From Acinetobacter rudis (GTDB lineage Bacteria > Pseudomonadota > Gammaproteobacteria > Pseudomonadales > Moraxellaceae), in the NCBI RefSeq assembly GCF_031157835.1, contig NZ_JAVIDR010000011.1, positions 1-64,000 on the forward strand: 64,000 nucleotides of DNA, written 5' to 3'. Shown in pieces: positions 35,412-44,160 of the stretch (positions within the stretch are counted from its first letter, which is position 1; each line of letters opens with the position of its first letter). Both the position numbers and the translations under genes were made by a program. The notes under the pieces are model-generated. The model saw only the letters and a program-made list of their open reading frames with translations. It made no database searches and was not told where the DNA came from.

Positions 35412-37424
35412 TTGCGTTATTTACTCTGTCTTGGCTTAAGCAGCTTACTGGCTGTGACTAGTGTACATACTTTTGCAAATGTTGATTTTTTAACTCCTGA
35501 GCAAGCGTTTTCTTTTTCTGCGGAATCAATTAATAACAATACTGTCCAACTACAGTGGAAAATTGCACCTCATTACTATCTTTATCACGACCAATTTAAA
35601 GTTAGCCTACAACAGAAACCACTTAAGTTAAATTTACCTGCAAGTGTCGACAAAGATGATCCCAACTTTGGTTTAACACGAGTTCATTATAATCACGTCC
35701 AAACCCAAATCTCCGTTCAGCCCAATAGCCAATATTTAGTGACTTGGCAAGGCTGTTCAAGTGATGGACTTTGCTACCCATTACAACGACGGAATATTTC
35801 GACAGATGCTGAAGGGCTTTTGGGGCTAAATAACAATAAAAGTCAAAAAACACTGCTTAATAATAGTCAAAGCCAAAATGTCACATTAGAAAATAAGTCT
35901 GAAGGGATAAAACAAACTGTCGAATCAACAGCTACAATCACACCCAATAAAGATATTGCACCACTGACAAAACCAGTTACTGAAACAATAAACTCCTTAA
36001 AAGAGCCTGAGCAAGTTGAATCTGGTATTGTTGCAATAGAGAAAAAAACTGAATCTAAACCTGAGTTCATCCACGCATCCGATATTGCATCTACGCCAAA
36101 TCAGACAACACAGGTACAAAATCAGCTTTCTCCTGACTCAGATCAACATATAGAAAGCTCAATTCTTCAACTTAATAATGATCAAGGTTTTTTACACCTT
36201 CTTTCACCAGATCACTTAACCCTCAATCTCTTAATTTTCTTCTTATTGGGTATTCTCTTAGCCTTTTTACCTTGTTCTTTACCGTTAATTCCTATCTTAT
36301 CAGGCATTATCATACAAGAAGCCCGAGGTTACCGCGCAATCATCATTGCCTTAAGCTTTGTATTAAGTATGGCCATGGTCTATGCCTTAATGGGGGTTTT
36401 AGTTGCTGAAATTGGTTATAGCTTTCAGCGTTGGTTTCAAAACCCGATCATTATCGGTGTATTCTCCTTAATTTTTATTGCACTGGCTTTAAATCTTTTT
36501 GGACTTTATCAACTGACTTTACCTCGACCTTTACTCGAAAAACTAGACCAACTACAAAGTAAACAGCAAGGTGGCACCTTAGTTGGTGCTGTAATTATGG
36601 GTATTTTATCTGCGCTCATTGTTGGCCCATGCATGAGTGCCCCATTGGCTGGTGCCCTATTATTTGTCTCCCAAAGTCATGATCCTATTTTGGGCAGTAT
36701 TTATATGTTTATCTTAGGCTTAGGTATAGGTGTCCCTTTATTTATTGCGAGTGTCTTTGGTGCTAAATATCTACCCAAACCAGGTCTTTGGATGGATCGT
36801 ATAAAGATTGGTTTTGGCTTTATTATGTTAATGGTGGCGTTATATTTTATTCGCCCAATGTTAGGCAGTATGTACTATTCCGTAGCATTTGCTCTGCTTT
36901 GCCTTAGTTTAGCGATTTATCTATTCAAAATACGAGTTTCAGCCCAGACTAATTTTGCTAAAACTTTCATACTATGTATCTCATTACTAAGTATTGCTGC
37001 TGCAATATATAATGTGAAATCCTCACTACAAAATTATCAAATAGCACATTCATCTCAAAAATTATTATCGTGGCAACACGTCACTACATCTGAACAATTC
37101 GAACAAGCACTTCAAATAGCAAAACAACAAGGGAAACCTATTTTGATTGATGTTTATGCTGATTGGTGTACCGCATGTCAACCTATTGAGAATGAGGTAT
37201 TGCCACGAACAGATGTACAACAAGCAATGGCTAATTTTACTTTAATCAAATTGGATCTCACCAATAATGATCCATCTCAGGCTTCGATTTTAAAACAACG
37301 TGAAATTTTAGGTCCGCCAACCCTATTATTTCTCGATAACCAAGCTCAAGAATTACGCCAGTTACGACTCACAGGTACATTTAGTGCTAAAAAATTCATC
37401 CATCAACTAGAACAAGTAAAATGA
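35412..37424 (+). CDS. dsbD: Thiol:disulfide interchange protein DsbD
   Basis: 670 residues, the three-part DsbD layout. Signal peptide; an N-terminal periplasmic domain with the Cys pair GCSSDGLCYP (~115-122); an unusually long polar linker (~140-255); eight membrane segments with FLPCSLPLIPILSG and GPCMSAPLAGA cysteines; C-terminal thioredoxin domain with WCTAC (~590). It carries electrons from cytoplasmic thioredoxin to periplasmic thiol proteins. TTG start, weak ribosome site. First gene of a three-gene operon. Confidence 0.9.
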   Translation: MRYLLCLGLSSLLAVTSVHTFANVDFLTPEQAFSFSAESINNNTVQLQWKIAPHYYLYHDQFKVSLQQKPLKLNLPASVDKDDPNFGLTRVHYNHVQTQISVQPNSQYLVTWQGCSSDGLCYPLQRRNISTDAEGLLGLNNNKSQKTLLNNSQSQNVTLENKSEGIKQTVESTATITPNKDIAPLTKPVTETINSLKEPEQVESGIVAIEKKTESKPEFIHASDIASTPNQTTQVQNQLSPDSDQHIESSILQLNNDQGFLHLLSPDHLTLNLLIFFLLGILLAFLPCSLPLIPILSGIIIQEARGYRAIIIALSFVLSMAMVYALMGVLVAEIGYSFQRWFQNPIIIGVFSLIFIALALNLFGLYQLTLPRPLLEKLDQLQSKQQGGTLVGAVIMGILSALIVGPCMSAPLAGALLFVSQSHDPILGSIYMFILGLGIGVPLFIASVFGAKYLPKPGLWMDRIKIGFGFIMLMVALYFIRPMLGSMYYSVAFALLCLSLAIYLFKIRVSAQTNFAKTFILCISLLSIAAAIYNVKSSLQNYQIAHSSQKLLSWQHVTTSEQFEQALQIAKQQGKPILIDVYADWCTACQPIENEVLPRTDVQQAMANFTLIKLDLTNNDPSQASILKQREILGPPTLLFLDNQAQELRQLRLTGTFSAKKFIHQLEQVK

Positions 37425-38254
37425 TTAGTGCTCAAGCCATACACCTTGGCCCAATCATGTTACCTTGGCCATTGGTTATTTTTTCCTTAAGTCTTGTCTT
37501 AGCCATTGCGATGGCTAAACAATTTAGTCAGCGTTTTACTGTTTCAGTAGAAAACTGGCATCAATTTAAAGACAGTATTTGGCAAGCCATTTGGATTGGT
37601 CTAATTATAGGTCGAATAGTTTTTGTGAGTATGGATTTAGATTATTATCGTTTACATCCTATCGATATTATAAAAATTCAAGACAAGGGCTTTCATTTTA
37701 TTGCAGCATTACTTGCATCCACTTTATGGATTCTATGGAAGAACTGGAAAAATACCCGTTATGTTTCCATAATATTTTTAGTTTGTTGTTTTAGTTTCTC
37801 AAGCATTGGCAACTGGGGCTATAAAAAATATCAGCAGCAATACCAACAGTTTCCTCAAATCGAACTGATGGATCTTCAGTTAAAGAAACATAGGTTATCA
37901 AGTTATATTGGTCAACCCACTGTGATAAATCTTTGGGCAAGCTGGTGCCCCCCTTGTCATCGTGAAATGCCCGTACTTGCAATGGCACAGCAACGTCACC
38001 CGAATGTTAACTTCGTGATGATTAACCAAGGGGAAGACCCAGCAACAATTATGCAATATTTACAGGATAATCAACTTCAATTTAAACACATTTTACTTGA
38101 TCAAGAAGGACTAAGCGCAGAAAAAACAGGAATGTATGGCTTACCAAGCACGCTATTCTTTAATGCACAAGGCCAACTTGTTGATCACCATATGGGTGAA
38201 ATCAGTCAAAGTGTTTTAGACCAAAAACTTAAAAAAGCTCAAGGAAAATATTGA
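37421..38254 (+). CDS. Membrane TlpA-like thiol-disulfide oxidoreductase
   Basis: 277 residues, overlapping dsbD by four bases. N-terminal membrane part with 3-4 segments, recalling the truncated Lgt-like region (GLIIGRIVFV) seen in some TlpA fusions, then a periplasmic thioredoxin domain with active site WASWCPPCHREMP (~175) and cis-Pro segment GLPSTLFF. Likely keeps cysteines of periplasmic proteins reduced, powered by DsbD. The exact substrate is unknown. Confidence 0.85.
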   Translation: MISAQAIHLGPIMLPWPLVIFSLSLVLAIAMAKQFSQRFTVSVENWHQFKDSIWQAIWIGLIIGRIVFVSMDLDYYRLHPIDIIKIQDKGFHFIAALLASTLWILWKNWKNTRYVSIIFLVCCFSFSSIGNWGYKKYQQQYQQFPQIELMDLQLKKHRLSSYIGQPTVINLWASWCPPCHREMPVLAMAQQRHPNVNFVMINQGEDPATIMQYLQDNQLQFKHILLDQEGLSAEKTGMYGLPSTLFFNAQGQLVDHHMGEISQSVLDQKLKKAQGKY

Positions 38255-39009
38255 TGCAAAAACTTAAATGTCTAGCTCTTGCCACACTAGGATTGTCTAT
38301 TAGTCTTGCTAGCTGTGCCAAAACAGAACAAACAAGTACTTTAAAGCAACAGTTAGAAAAACAGGGCTATAATTTTGTGAAACAAATCGATGCTCCTGAA
38401 GGATTAATTGGTTGGAGTGGTTTTAAAGATGAGTACCCATCTACAGTTTTTATCTCTAAAGATCAAAAATATTATATAGTGGGTGATTTATTTAATGCTC
38501 AAAATACAAACCTTACAGAAGAAGCGATTAATACTCATGTAAAAGGAGCTGTATTAGAACAAATTTGGAAAAGTTTGGAGCAAACGACTTGGATTCAAGA
38601 TGGTAAAAAAGATGCCCCAAAAATTGTATACGTCTTTACAGATGTCAACTGTCCTTATTGCCATTCATTTTGGCAAAAAGCACGCCCTTGGGTAGATTCT
38701 GGTAAAGTGCAGCTTCGCCATATTATGGTTGGGGTAATCAGAGAAAATTCAAAAGCCCAGGCTGCAACAATCTTATCTAGCAATAATCCCGAAGAAATAT
38801 TTAAACAATTTAATCTAAACAATGGAAAAAATAAAATTAAGGATATGACCAATATTCCCAAAATTTTATCAGATAAGCTCGACAATAATGCTGAGACCAT
38901 GGAGAAATATGGTTTCTATGCTACTCCAGCAATTGTTTGGAAAAATGCCAAAGGTGAAATTGAGAGTCAACAAGGCATGCCAAAAGATTTACAGGCTATT
39001 TTAGATTAA
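38254..39009 (+). CDS. dsbG: DsbG/DsbC-like disulfide isomerase lipoprotein
   Basis: 251 residues. A lipoprotein signal with lipobox LASC (Cys ~22) precedes an N-terminal dimerisation-like region and a thioredoxin fold with FTDVNCPYCHSFW (CPYC redox site) and YATPAIVW (cis-Pro). Family role: isomerise or protect disulfides in the periplasm, kept reduced by DsbD. The ATG overlaps the previous stop (TGATG), with AAGGA upstream. A lipid anchor is less usual for DsbG. Confidence 0.85.
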   Translation: MQKLKCLALATLGLSISLASCAKTEQTSTLKQQLEKQGYNFVKQIDAPEGLIGWSGFKDEYPSTVFISKDQKYYIVGDLFNAQNTNLTEEAINTHVKGAVLEQIWKSLEQTTWIQDGKKDAPKIVYVFTDVNCPYCHSFWQKARPWVDSGKVQLRHIMVGVIRENSKAQAATILSSNNPEEIFKQFNLNNGKNKIKDMTNIPKILSDKLDNNAETMEKYGFYATPAIVWKNAKGEIESQQGMPKDLQAILD

Positions 39010-39020
39010 ACTTCTATAGC

Positions 39021-39052
39021 ACCACTCAAGATCATCCTTGGTCTTGAGTGGT
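39021..39052. repeat. Inverted repeat at the dsbG/blh convergence
   Basis: ACCACTCAAGA and TCTTGAGTGGT form a perfect 11-bp stem spanning the last codons of the minus-strand gene. No T-run on either side, so it is a stem-loop rather than a standard terminator; it may block converging transcripts. Confidence 0.5.
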
Positions 39053-39922
39053 ATTAAAGTAATTTAATGGTAGTCGTAAATAACGAATACCATTTGATTC
39101 TAGCGTAGGCAATTTACCCGCATCCATATTGACTTGAATTGCCGCTAAAATTAATTTTGGCATCTTTAAGCTTTTATCACGTTGCTCACGCATAGCAACA
39201 AAATTCTGCTTATTGATACCTAAATGAATATGAACATTTTTATTTTTTTGCTCCGCAATACTGGTTTGGCATTGGTAATGTTGACGTGACGTAGGTAAAT
39301 AGTCATGGCATAAAAAAACTCGAGTATCATCAGGTAATTGATAAAGTTTTTGTACTGAATCAAATAACTGCTCCGCACTACCATTTGGAAAATCACAACG
39401 TGCCGTACCATAATCAGGCATAAATAAAGTATCACCAACAAATACCGCATCTCCAACAACATAGCTTAAGCATGCTGGTGTATGCCCAAGTGTTGCAATA
39501 TTATAAGCATCGAGTTGACCTATTTTAAATTGTTCTCCTTCAGCAAATAAATAATCAAAAGATGGATGTGCTGTAAAATACTCACCATCAAAATGATAAA
39601 TTGGACCAAATGTGCGTTGTACAAGAGATATCTTTTCACTCATGGCAACACATCCACCAAGATGTTGTTTTATATATTGCGCTGCACTTAAATGATCTGC
39701 ATGTACATGTGTCTCCAAAATCCACTGTACATTTAGATGATGTTGCTGCACGTAAGTTATTATTCGATCCGCCTGTTTAGTGCCCGTGGTCGCACTGACA
39801 CTATCAAAGTCTAATACACTATCTATAATTGCACATTGCTTTGTTGCCGGATCACTCACTACATAACTATAGGTATTTGTTGTCACATCAAAGAAAGATT
39901 CAATTATTGGTTTTTGTTTCAT
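39032..39922 (-). CDS. blh: Blh-like metallo-beta-lactamase-fold persulfide dioxygenase
   Basis: About 296 residues. Metal site THVHADHL (HxHxDH), GHTPACLSYVVGDAVFVGDTLF, and CHDYLP agree with the ETHE1/Blh branch of metallo-beta-lactamase-fold enzymes that oxidise glutathione persulfide to sulfite. Third gene of the yeeE1-yeeE2-blh operon, divergent from bigR. In Xylella, Agrobacterium and A. baumannii this gene set is repressed by BigR and induced by sulfide or persulfide. Start at 39922 (ATG) chosen; a GTG 15 bases upstream would overlap the previous gene. Confidence 0.88.
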   Translation of the reverse strand: MKQKPIIESFFDVTTNTYSYVVSDPATKQCAIIDSVLDFDSVSATTGTKQADRIITYVQQHHLNVQWILETHVHADHLSAAQYIKQHLGGCVAMSEKISLVQRTFGPIYHFDGEYFTAHPSFDYLFAEGEQFKIGQLDAYNIATLGHTPACLSYVVGDAVFVGDTLFMPDYGTARCDFPNGSAEQLFDSVQKLYQLPDDTRVFLCHDYLPTSRQHYQCQTSIAEQKNKNVHIHLGINKQNFVAMREQRDKSLKMPKLILAAIQVNMDAGKLPTLESNGIRYLRLPLNYFNTTQDQG

Positions 39923-39923
39923 T

Positions 39924-40379
39924 TTACGCTGCTCCACTTATTTTTCGTTGTAACCAAATACCCCCACTCATTGCGAGTAGAAAATAAAAAGCTTCAATAT
40001 GACCCAATCCAAGTAAAGCAAAACTAGGTCCAGGACAAATGCCAGCGATGGCCCACCCTATACCAAAAATTACAGCGCCAATAATCAATTTATAATCTAT
40101 TTGTTTTTGCGTAGGTAAATTTATAACTTGTCCTGAAAGCGTATATGGTTTGCGAATTGCGCGCTGCATAGGTATAAATACCACCATAATCGCACCTAGC
40201 ATAACAAAAATTAAACTTGCATCCCACTGTCCTGTAACATCTAAAAAACCAATAATTTTAACTGGATTTGCTAGACCTGATATGATTAAACCCAATGCAA
40301 ACAATGCGCCAAAAAATACAGCCATTACAGCATTCAATAAACTGTTTTCAGTGTTCTGTGTGGTACTTTCTTTCATCAT
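39924..40379 (-). CDS. YeeE/YedE-family (DUF6691) membrane protein, second half
   Basis: 151 residues with about four membrane segments. Conserved GLIISGLANPVKIIGFLD and AIAGICPGPSFALLGLG (with a cysteine) are typical of the second of two half-size YeeE proteins (PmpB-like) proposed to move sulfur compounds. The start overlaps the stop of the preceding YeeE gene (ATGA). Confidence 0.85.
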   Translation of the reverse strand: MMKESTTQNTENSLLNAVMAVFFGALFALGLIISGLANPVKIIGFLDVTGQWDASLIFVMLGAIMVVFIPMQRAIRKPYTLSGQVINLPTQKQIDYKLIIGAVIFGIGWAIAGICPGPSFALLGLGHIEAFYFLLAMSGGIWLQRKISGAA

Positions 40380-40795
40380 AAAATCCCCCATACATGACGA
40401 GTGAGCCAAACTGTGAGCATGGCAGCTGCCATAAAACAAGCTGTAGCAACAAAGGAACGTTTTGATAAACGGCTTATACCGCAAATCCCGTGACCACTAG
40501 TACAACCTGATCCCATGCTTGTTCCGAAGCCGACCAATATTCCTGCAAGAATAAATAACCATGGCTCCTGTACCACAAAATCAATATTGGGTCGTTGCCA
40601 AAAACCATAAAGCGCAGCTGATAAAATCATGCCCAATAAAAACCATTTCGCTGGACTTCGTACAAAAGTTTTTTTATTTAATACCTGAGTGAGCATACCG
40701 CTTATTCCAGCAATACGTCCGTGTACATATAAGTACCCTACAGTGGCAATGCCTAATAACATGCCACCCAACCACGCCACAATATATTCATGCAT
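40376..40795 (-). CDS. YeeE/YedE-family membrane protein, first half
   Basis: 139 residues, about four membrane segments, with the conserved GTSMGSGCTSGHGICGISR holding the two cysteines thought to handle thiosulfate or persulfide sulfur. First gene of the operon with the second YeeE half and blh. The bigR gene is divergent and the AT-rich palindrome between them is the likely BigR site. Confidence 0.87.
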   Translation of the reverse strand: MHEYIVAWLGGMLLGIATVGYLYVHGRIAGISGMLTQVLNKKTFVRSPAKWFLLGMILSAALYGFWQRPNIDFVVQEPWLFILAGILVGFGTSMGSGCTSGHGICGISRLSKRSFVATACFMAAAMLTVWLTRHVWGIL

Positions 40796-40843
40796 GAATA
40801 ATTACCTCTAACTTCAAAATGCCAGTTACAATATACTTTTTTA

Positions 40844-40861
40844 TAATATATAATTATATTA
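40844..40861. promoter_or_regulatory. BigR operator candidate
   Basis: TAATATA-TAAT-TATATTA, a 7-bp inverted repeat with 4-base spacer, between the divergent yeeE and bigR genes. BigR sites are AT-rich imperfect palindromes in just this position. Confidence 0.6.
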
Positions 40862-40890
40862 ATTATTCAAGCCTATTTTAGAGATGATTT

Positions 40891-41193
40891 ATGCCAAGTT
40901 CTTTTTCAATTGATTTTAGTCAGGTTGACTACGTTGCACAGCAGCTCAAGGTTTTATCAAATCCAGATCGTTTAAAAATTTTATGTGTACTAAAAGATGG
41001 TGAAATACATGTGCAGCAAATCGAAACACTTACTAATATTCAGCAACCAACTTTATCACAACAACTTACATTACTGCGTAGAGCCAAATTAGTGACAACT
41101 AGACGGGATGGAAAACAGATTTTTTATTCAATAGCAGAGCCCAAAGTTTTGCTACTGATGCAGCAACTCTATCAACTGTATTGCCAAAATTAA
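40891..41193 (+). CDS. bigR: ArsR-family persulfide sensor (BigR-like)
   Basis: 100 residues, winged helix: LKVLSNPDRLKILCVLKDGE, then recognition helix QQPTLSQQLTLLRRAKLVTTRRDGKQIFYS. The two cysteines needed for persulfide sensing are present: LCVL in helix 2 (~residue 32) and YCQN at the C-terminus (~98). In relatives they form a tetrasulfide link with persulfide, releasing the operator. Divergent from yeeE1-yeeE2-blh. Confidence 0.9.
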   Translation: MPSSFSIDFSQVDYVAQQLKVLSNPDRLKILCVLKDGEIHVQQIETLTNIQQPTLSQQLTLLRRAKLVTTRRDGKQIFYSIAEPKVLLLMQQLYQLYCQN

Positions 41194-41268
41194 GAGATTT
41201 TCAATGATCGAACATTCCTGAACGAACAATGTATAATGGCATCAGCTTTATATAAATGGTCTATGTGC

Positions 41269-42447
41269 ATGTCTATTCAAATCTTAAATAAACAATTAGA
41301 TGAAAGTCAGCACTGTCCTCTTTGCCAAGCTTCAATGTACTTTATTGATGCAGAGCAATTTGAAAAAGAGTTTAACTTTTATCAATGTAGCCATTGTTCA
41401 CATCAAGTATTTAATGACGGGCACCATAATTGCCATTGTGAACATTGCCAAAATACGCGTAAGAAACTAATTAAGGCAACGCGTTTACAAGAACAGCGTT
41501 TTAAAGATAATAAAACAGATCTGGTCATTAAGGATTTAAACCAACTTAGCTTCTTACAGCAATTATTTCTGCTCTCACTCATTGATAACATCGTGCAAGA
41601 AGATAAAAGTTATAATGAATACATAGACTGGAATAATATTAAATACCACCATATTACCCCAAACTTTCAATTTCAAAATTCTCTGTTACAACAGCTCATT
41701 AAAGAAGGTGTATTAATAGAACATGATCCAAATGCAAAAACAGAACAAATATTAGGCTCAGGACAATACCATATTCAACTTCGAATCGATGGTTATACAG
41801 AACCAAGTCTGTACAGTATTTGTCAACAACTGCGTTTGCGCTTTTTTGAAAATCTTTCTCGCGGCGTACCATTTAAAACTGCCGATCAAGTAAAAGATAC
41901 GTTATATCTAGTGTTATATCATGAGATCGTACAATTTATGCAGTTGTATTGTCGAACTTGGGGTATCCAAATTTCTGGTAATCGTGGTTTACAAAGTTAT
42001 TGCTATCATTTAATGGAACATCTAGCTGTAGGGCAAATTTACTATCTTATTCAAAATGCTCTTGAATATCTCTATCAGCAAAAAGCTTTACATGTCCGCA
42101 ATGAGAATTTCATCAACACGAATATTTTAAAGAAAACATTGATGCAATATCGTCAACGTAGCGTAGATGAAAAATGGGAAACACCCACTTTACCACGACC
42201 ACATAATCTAGTTTTAAGTAACATGAGTAATATCCTCTTTTACCGTTTTCTAGATTATGACGAGCACATCTTTATTCAACCCGTATGGCGTAGTTGGAAA
42301 AAGATTGCTCCTCGGCTAAATTTTTATTCAGATAAACGTTGCATGCACTGTGGTTCACATGATCTTAAAGTTGACTATGATGCCGCTACCTATGTTTCCT
42401 TGAGTTGTCAAAAATGCAAACATCAAGATCACTACTTTATCCGCTGA
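41269..42447 (+). CDS. Uncharacterised protein with N- and C-terminal zinc ribbons
   Basis: About 392 residues. Cys pairs at the N-terminus (CPLC, CSHC, then CHCEHC) and the C-terminus (CMHC, CQKC) look like two zinc-binding ribbons enclosing a long helical, glutamine- and leucine-rich middle part without known motifs. No signal peptide or membrane segment. The start at 41269 (MSIQ) is preferred, since a TATAAT at 41232-41237 just upstream looks like the promoter; in-frame ATGs occur at 41236 and 41263. I do not recognise the family; nucleic-acid or protein binding is possible. Confidence 0.75.
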   Translation: MSIQILNKQLDESQHCPLCQASMYFIDAEQFEKEFNFYQCSHCSHQVFNDGHHNCHCEHCQNTRKKLIKATRLQEQRFKDNKTDLVIKDLNQLSFLQQLFLLSLIDNIVQEDKSYNEYIDWNNIKYHHITPNFQFQNSLLQQLIKEGVLIEHDPNAKTEQILGSGQYHIQLRIDGYTEPSLYSICQQLRLRFFENLSRGVPFKTADQVKDTLYLVLYHEIVQFMQLYCRTWGIQISGNRGLQSYCYHLMEHLAVGQIYYLIQNALEYLYQQKALHVRNENFINTNILKKTLMQYRQRSVDEKWETPTLPRPHNLVLSNMSNILFYRFLDYDEHIFIQPVWRSWKKIAPRLNFYSDKRCMHCGSHDLKVDYDAATYVSLSCQKCKHQDHYFIR

Positions 42448-42568
42448 GTGAATAATAAATTCAGATTGGATCAAATATTAGATGTTGATTGCATAGATCA
42501 GAGACTTTACCAATACCTATAAATACGGCTAACCTTATCCTATTCACTTCAGCCTATTGGATGACCCA

Positions 42569-43444
42569 ATGCAACACACTCAACAACATTGTTTTGACAA
42601 CATAAACCAATGTACTGTTACAGATCAATTCTTCATTGAACAAGTCATTCAAGCTTGGCAAGCTCTACAGCAACAAAATCCCTTAGTACAATGTATTACC
42701 AATAGCGTTGCTGCCAACTATGTTGCTAATCTTCTTTTGGCAGCAGGTGCCTCACCAGCAATGATAGATAATCCGCACGAATCTGCGGCATTTGCTCAAA
42801 TTGCAGGAGGATTAAATATTAATCTGGGTACTCCAACAAGTGAGCAAATTGCTGCAATGCAGCTTGCAGCCCAAGCAGCACAACGGAGTCATACACCATG
42901 GGTGCTTGATCCTGTAGGCTATGGTGCCCTGCTACATTGGCGTAGTGAAACTGTTGATCAGCTACTACAGTATAGTCCTCATATCATTCGAGGTAATGCT
43001 TCAGAAATTAGTACATTAGCTGGCACAGTAATACAAAATAAAGGCGTAGACTCCACTTTATCTAGTCAGATAGCCGCAGCACATGCTCGACCATTACTCC
43101 AGTCTACCGCCTGCATTGCGATTTCAGGAGCTTCAGATTTTATTGTTTCTCGCCAATTTGATGCCTTAATTGAGATACAAGGTGGTCATGTAAACCAAAC
43201 AAAAATTACAGCTAATGGCTGTGCATTAGGCGCTTTATGTGCTGCCTATAGCGCCGTTAGTACTAATGCAACCATTGCAGCTGTTACAGGACATATTCAT
43301 TTTGCAATTGCCGCGCAACTCGCCTATAAGAAAGCTCCACAAATAGGTAGTTTCCATGCTGAATTTTTAAACCAAATAGAATCACTTGATGCGAACCATA
43401 TTGAGCAATATGCTTGTATAAAATTTCTACGCCATTCATCATAA
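42569..43444 (+). CDS. thiM: Hydroxyethylthiazole kinase
   Basis: About 291 residues. Phosphorylates 4-methyl-5-(2-hydroxyethyl)thiazole in thiamine salvage. Seen: VQCITNSVAANYVANLLLAAGASPAM, WVLDPVGYGA, IIRGNASEI, and the active-site TANGCALGALCAAY with its cysteine. No thiE or thiD neighbours and no TPP riboswitch seen upstream, so it probably works alone in salvage. ATG at 42569 chosen; a TTG 12 bases before is in frame. The N-terminal ~25 residues are longer than usual. Confidence 0.93.
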   Translation: MQHTQQHCFDNINQCTVTDQFFIEQVIQAWQALQQQNPLVQCITNSVAANYVANLLLAAGASPAMIDNPHESAAFAQIAGGLNINLGTPTSEQIAAMQLAAQAAQRSHTPWVLDPVGYGALLHWRSETVDQLLQYSPHIIRGNASEISTLAGTVIQNKGVDSTLSSQIAAAHARPLLQSTACIAISGASDFIVSRQFDALIEIQGGHVNQTKITANGCALGALCAAYSAVSTNATIAAVTGHIHFAIAAQLAYKKAPQIGSFHAEFLNQIESLDANHIEQYACIKFLRHSS

Positions 43445-43503
43445 GGTCAGCTATACTGGCATCATCTTATTCTGCAAATCAATATTAATGGAATACTGCT
43501 CAT

Positions 43504-44115
43504 ATGCTCATGCAATTTTTTAATGAAACAAACCTGATGCCGTTTCATATGAGCGTATTAATGCTGATTTTGCTCAGCCTTGCTGAAACTATAGGCTATT
43601 ATATTCACCTCAGACCGAGTTCTTTATTAAAGAAAATATCTCCACAATGGTTAAAACGCTCACCATTTATACAGGTGAAATTTTCTAAAATCTCAATCTT
43701 TGTCTTCTTGTTAATTAACTTTAGTTTTGCAGGCTACTTTTTACAGCTAGCTATCTTCGCAAGTCGCCAAGAGTTTGCACCATGGTTTTACGTTATTGTG
43801 CCTGCACTAATTATGGCCATCTTTTTTACAGTCTTTATGATTCACTGTCTTGATCAGGTCATTAAGCCGCAGTACACACCAACTGCTATTAACTTAATTG
43901 GTCGTTTAGCAACCATTTCTAGCGGCAATGCCCGTCCTGGATTTTCAGCTCAAGCTCGTGTAATTGATGAATATGGCCAGCTACACTATATTCAGGTCGA
44001 ACCTGAATTTGGGGAGTTAGAATTACAATCTCAGATTATCTTAATTCGTTTCAATAAATCACATTATGTTGCTAAAACAATCTCAGCAAATAATCATCTA
44101 TTTCATGCTGAATAA
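43504..44115 (+). CDS. YqiJ-like membrane protein with OB fold
   Basis: 203 residues. Three hydrophobic segments (~15-30, ~60-85, ~95-120) followed by a soluble domain (GRLATISSGNARPGFSAQAR, GQLHYIQVEPE, VAKTIS) resembling the OB-fold of E. coli YqiJ, an NfeD-like partner of flotillin YqiK. No flotillin gene is adjacent here. Role: probably membrane organisation or envelope stress, by analogy only. Confidence 0.7.
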   Translation: MLMQFFNETNLMPFHMSVLMLILLSLAETIGYYIHLRPSSLLKKISPQWLKRSPFIQVKFSKISIFVFLLINFSFAGYFLQLAIFASRQEFAPWFYVIVPALIMAIFFTVFMIHCLDQVIKPQYTPTAINLIGRLATISSGNARPGFSAQARVIDEYGQLHYIQVEPEFGELELQSQIILIRFNKSHYVAKTISANNHLFHAE

Positions 44116-44160
44116 TCATCTAGAGTTCATATTGCAAAATACACGGTCAAAGCAGATATA

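Noticed and set aside
39021..39052. Intrinsic terminator between dsbG and blh
   Set aside because: Perfect stem but no T-run on either strand; listed as an inverted repeat instead.
42448..42568. TPP riboswitch in front of thiM
   Set aside because: The gap is short and I see no thi-box motifs.
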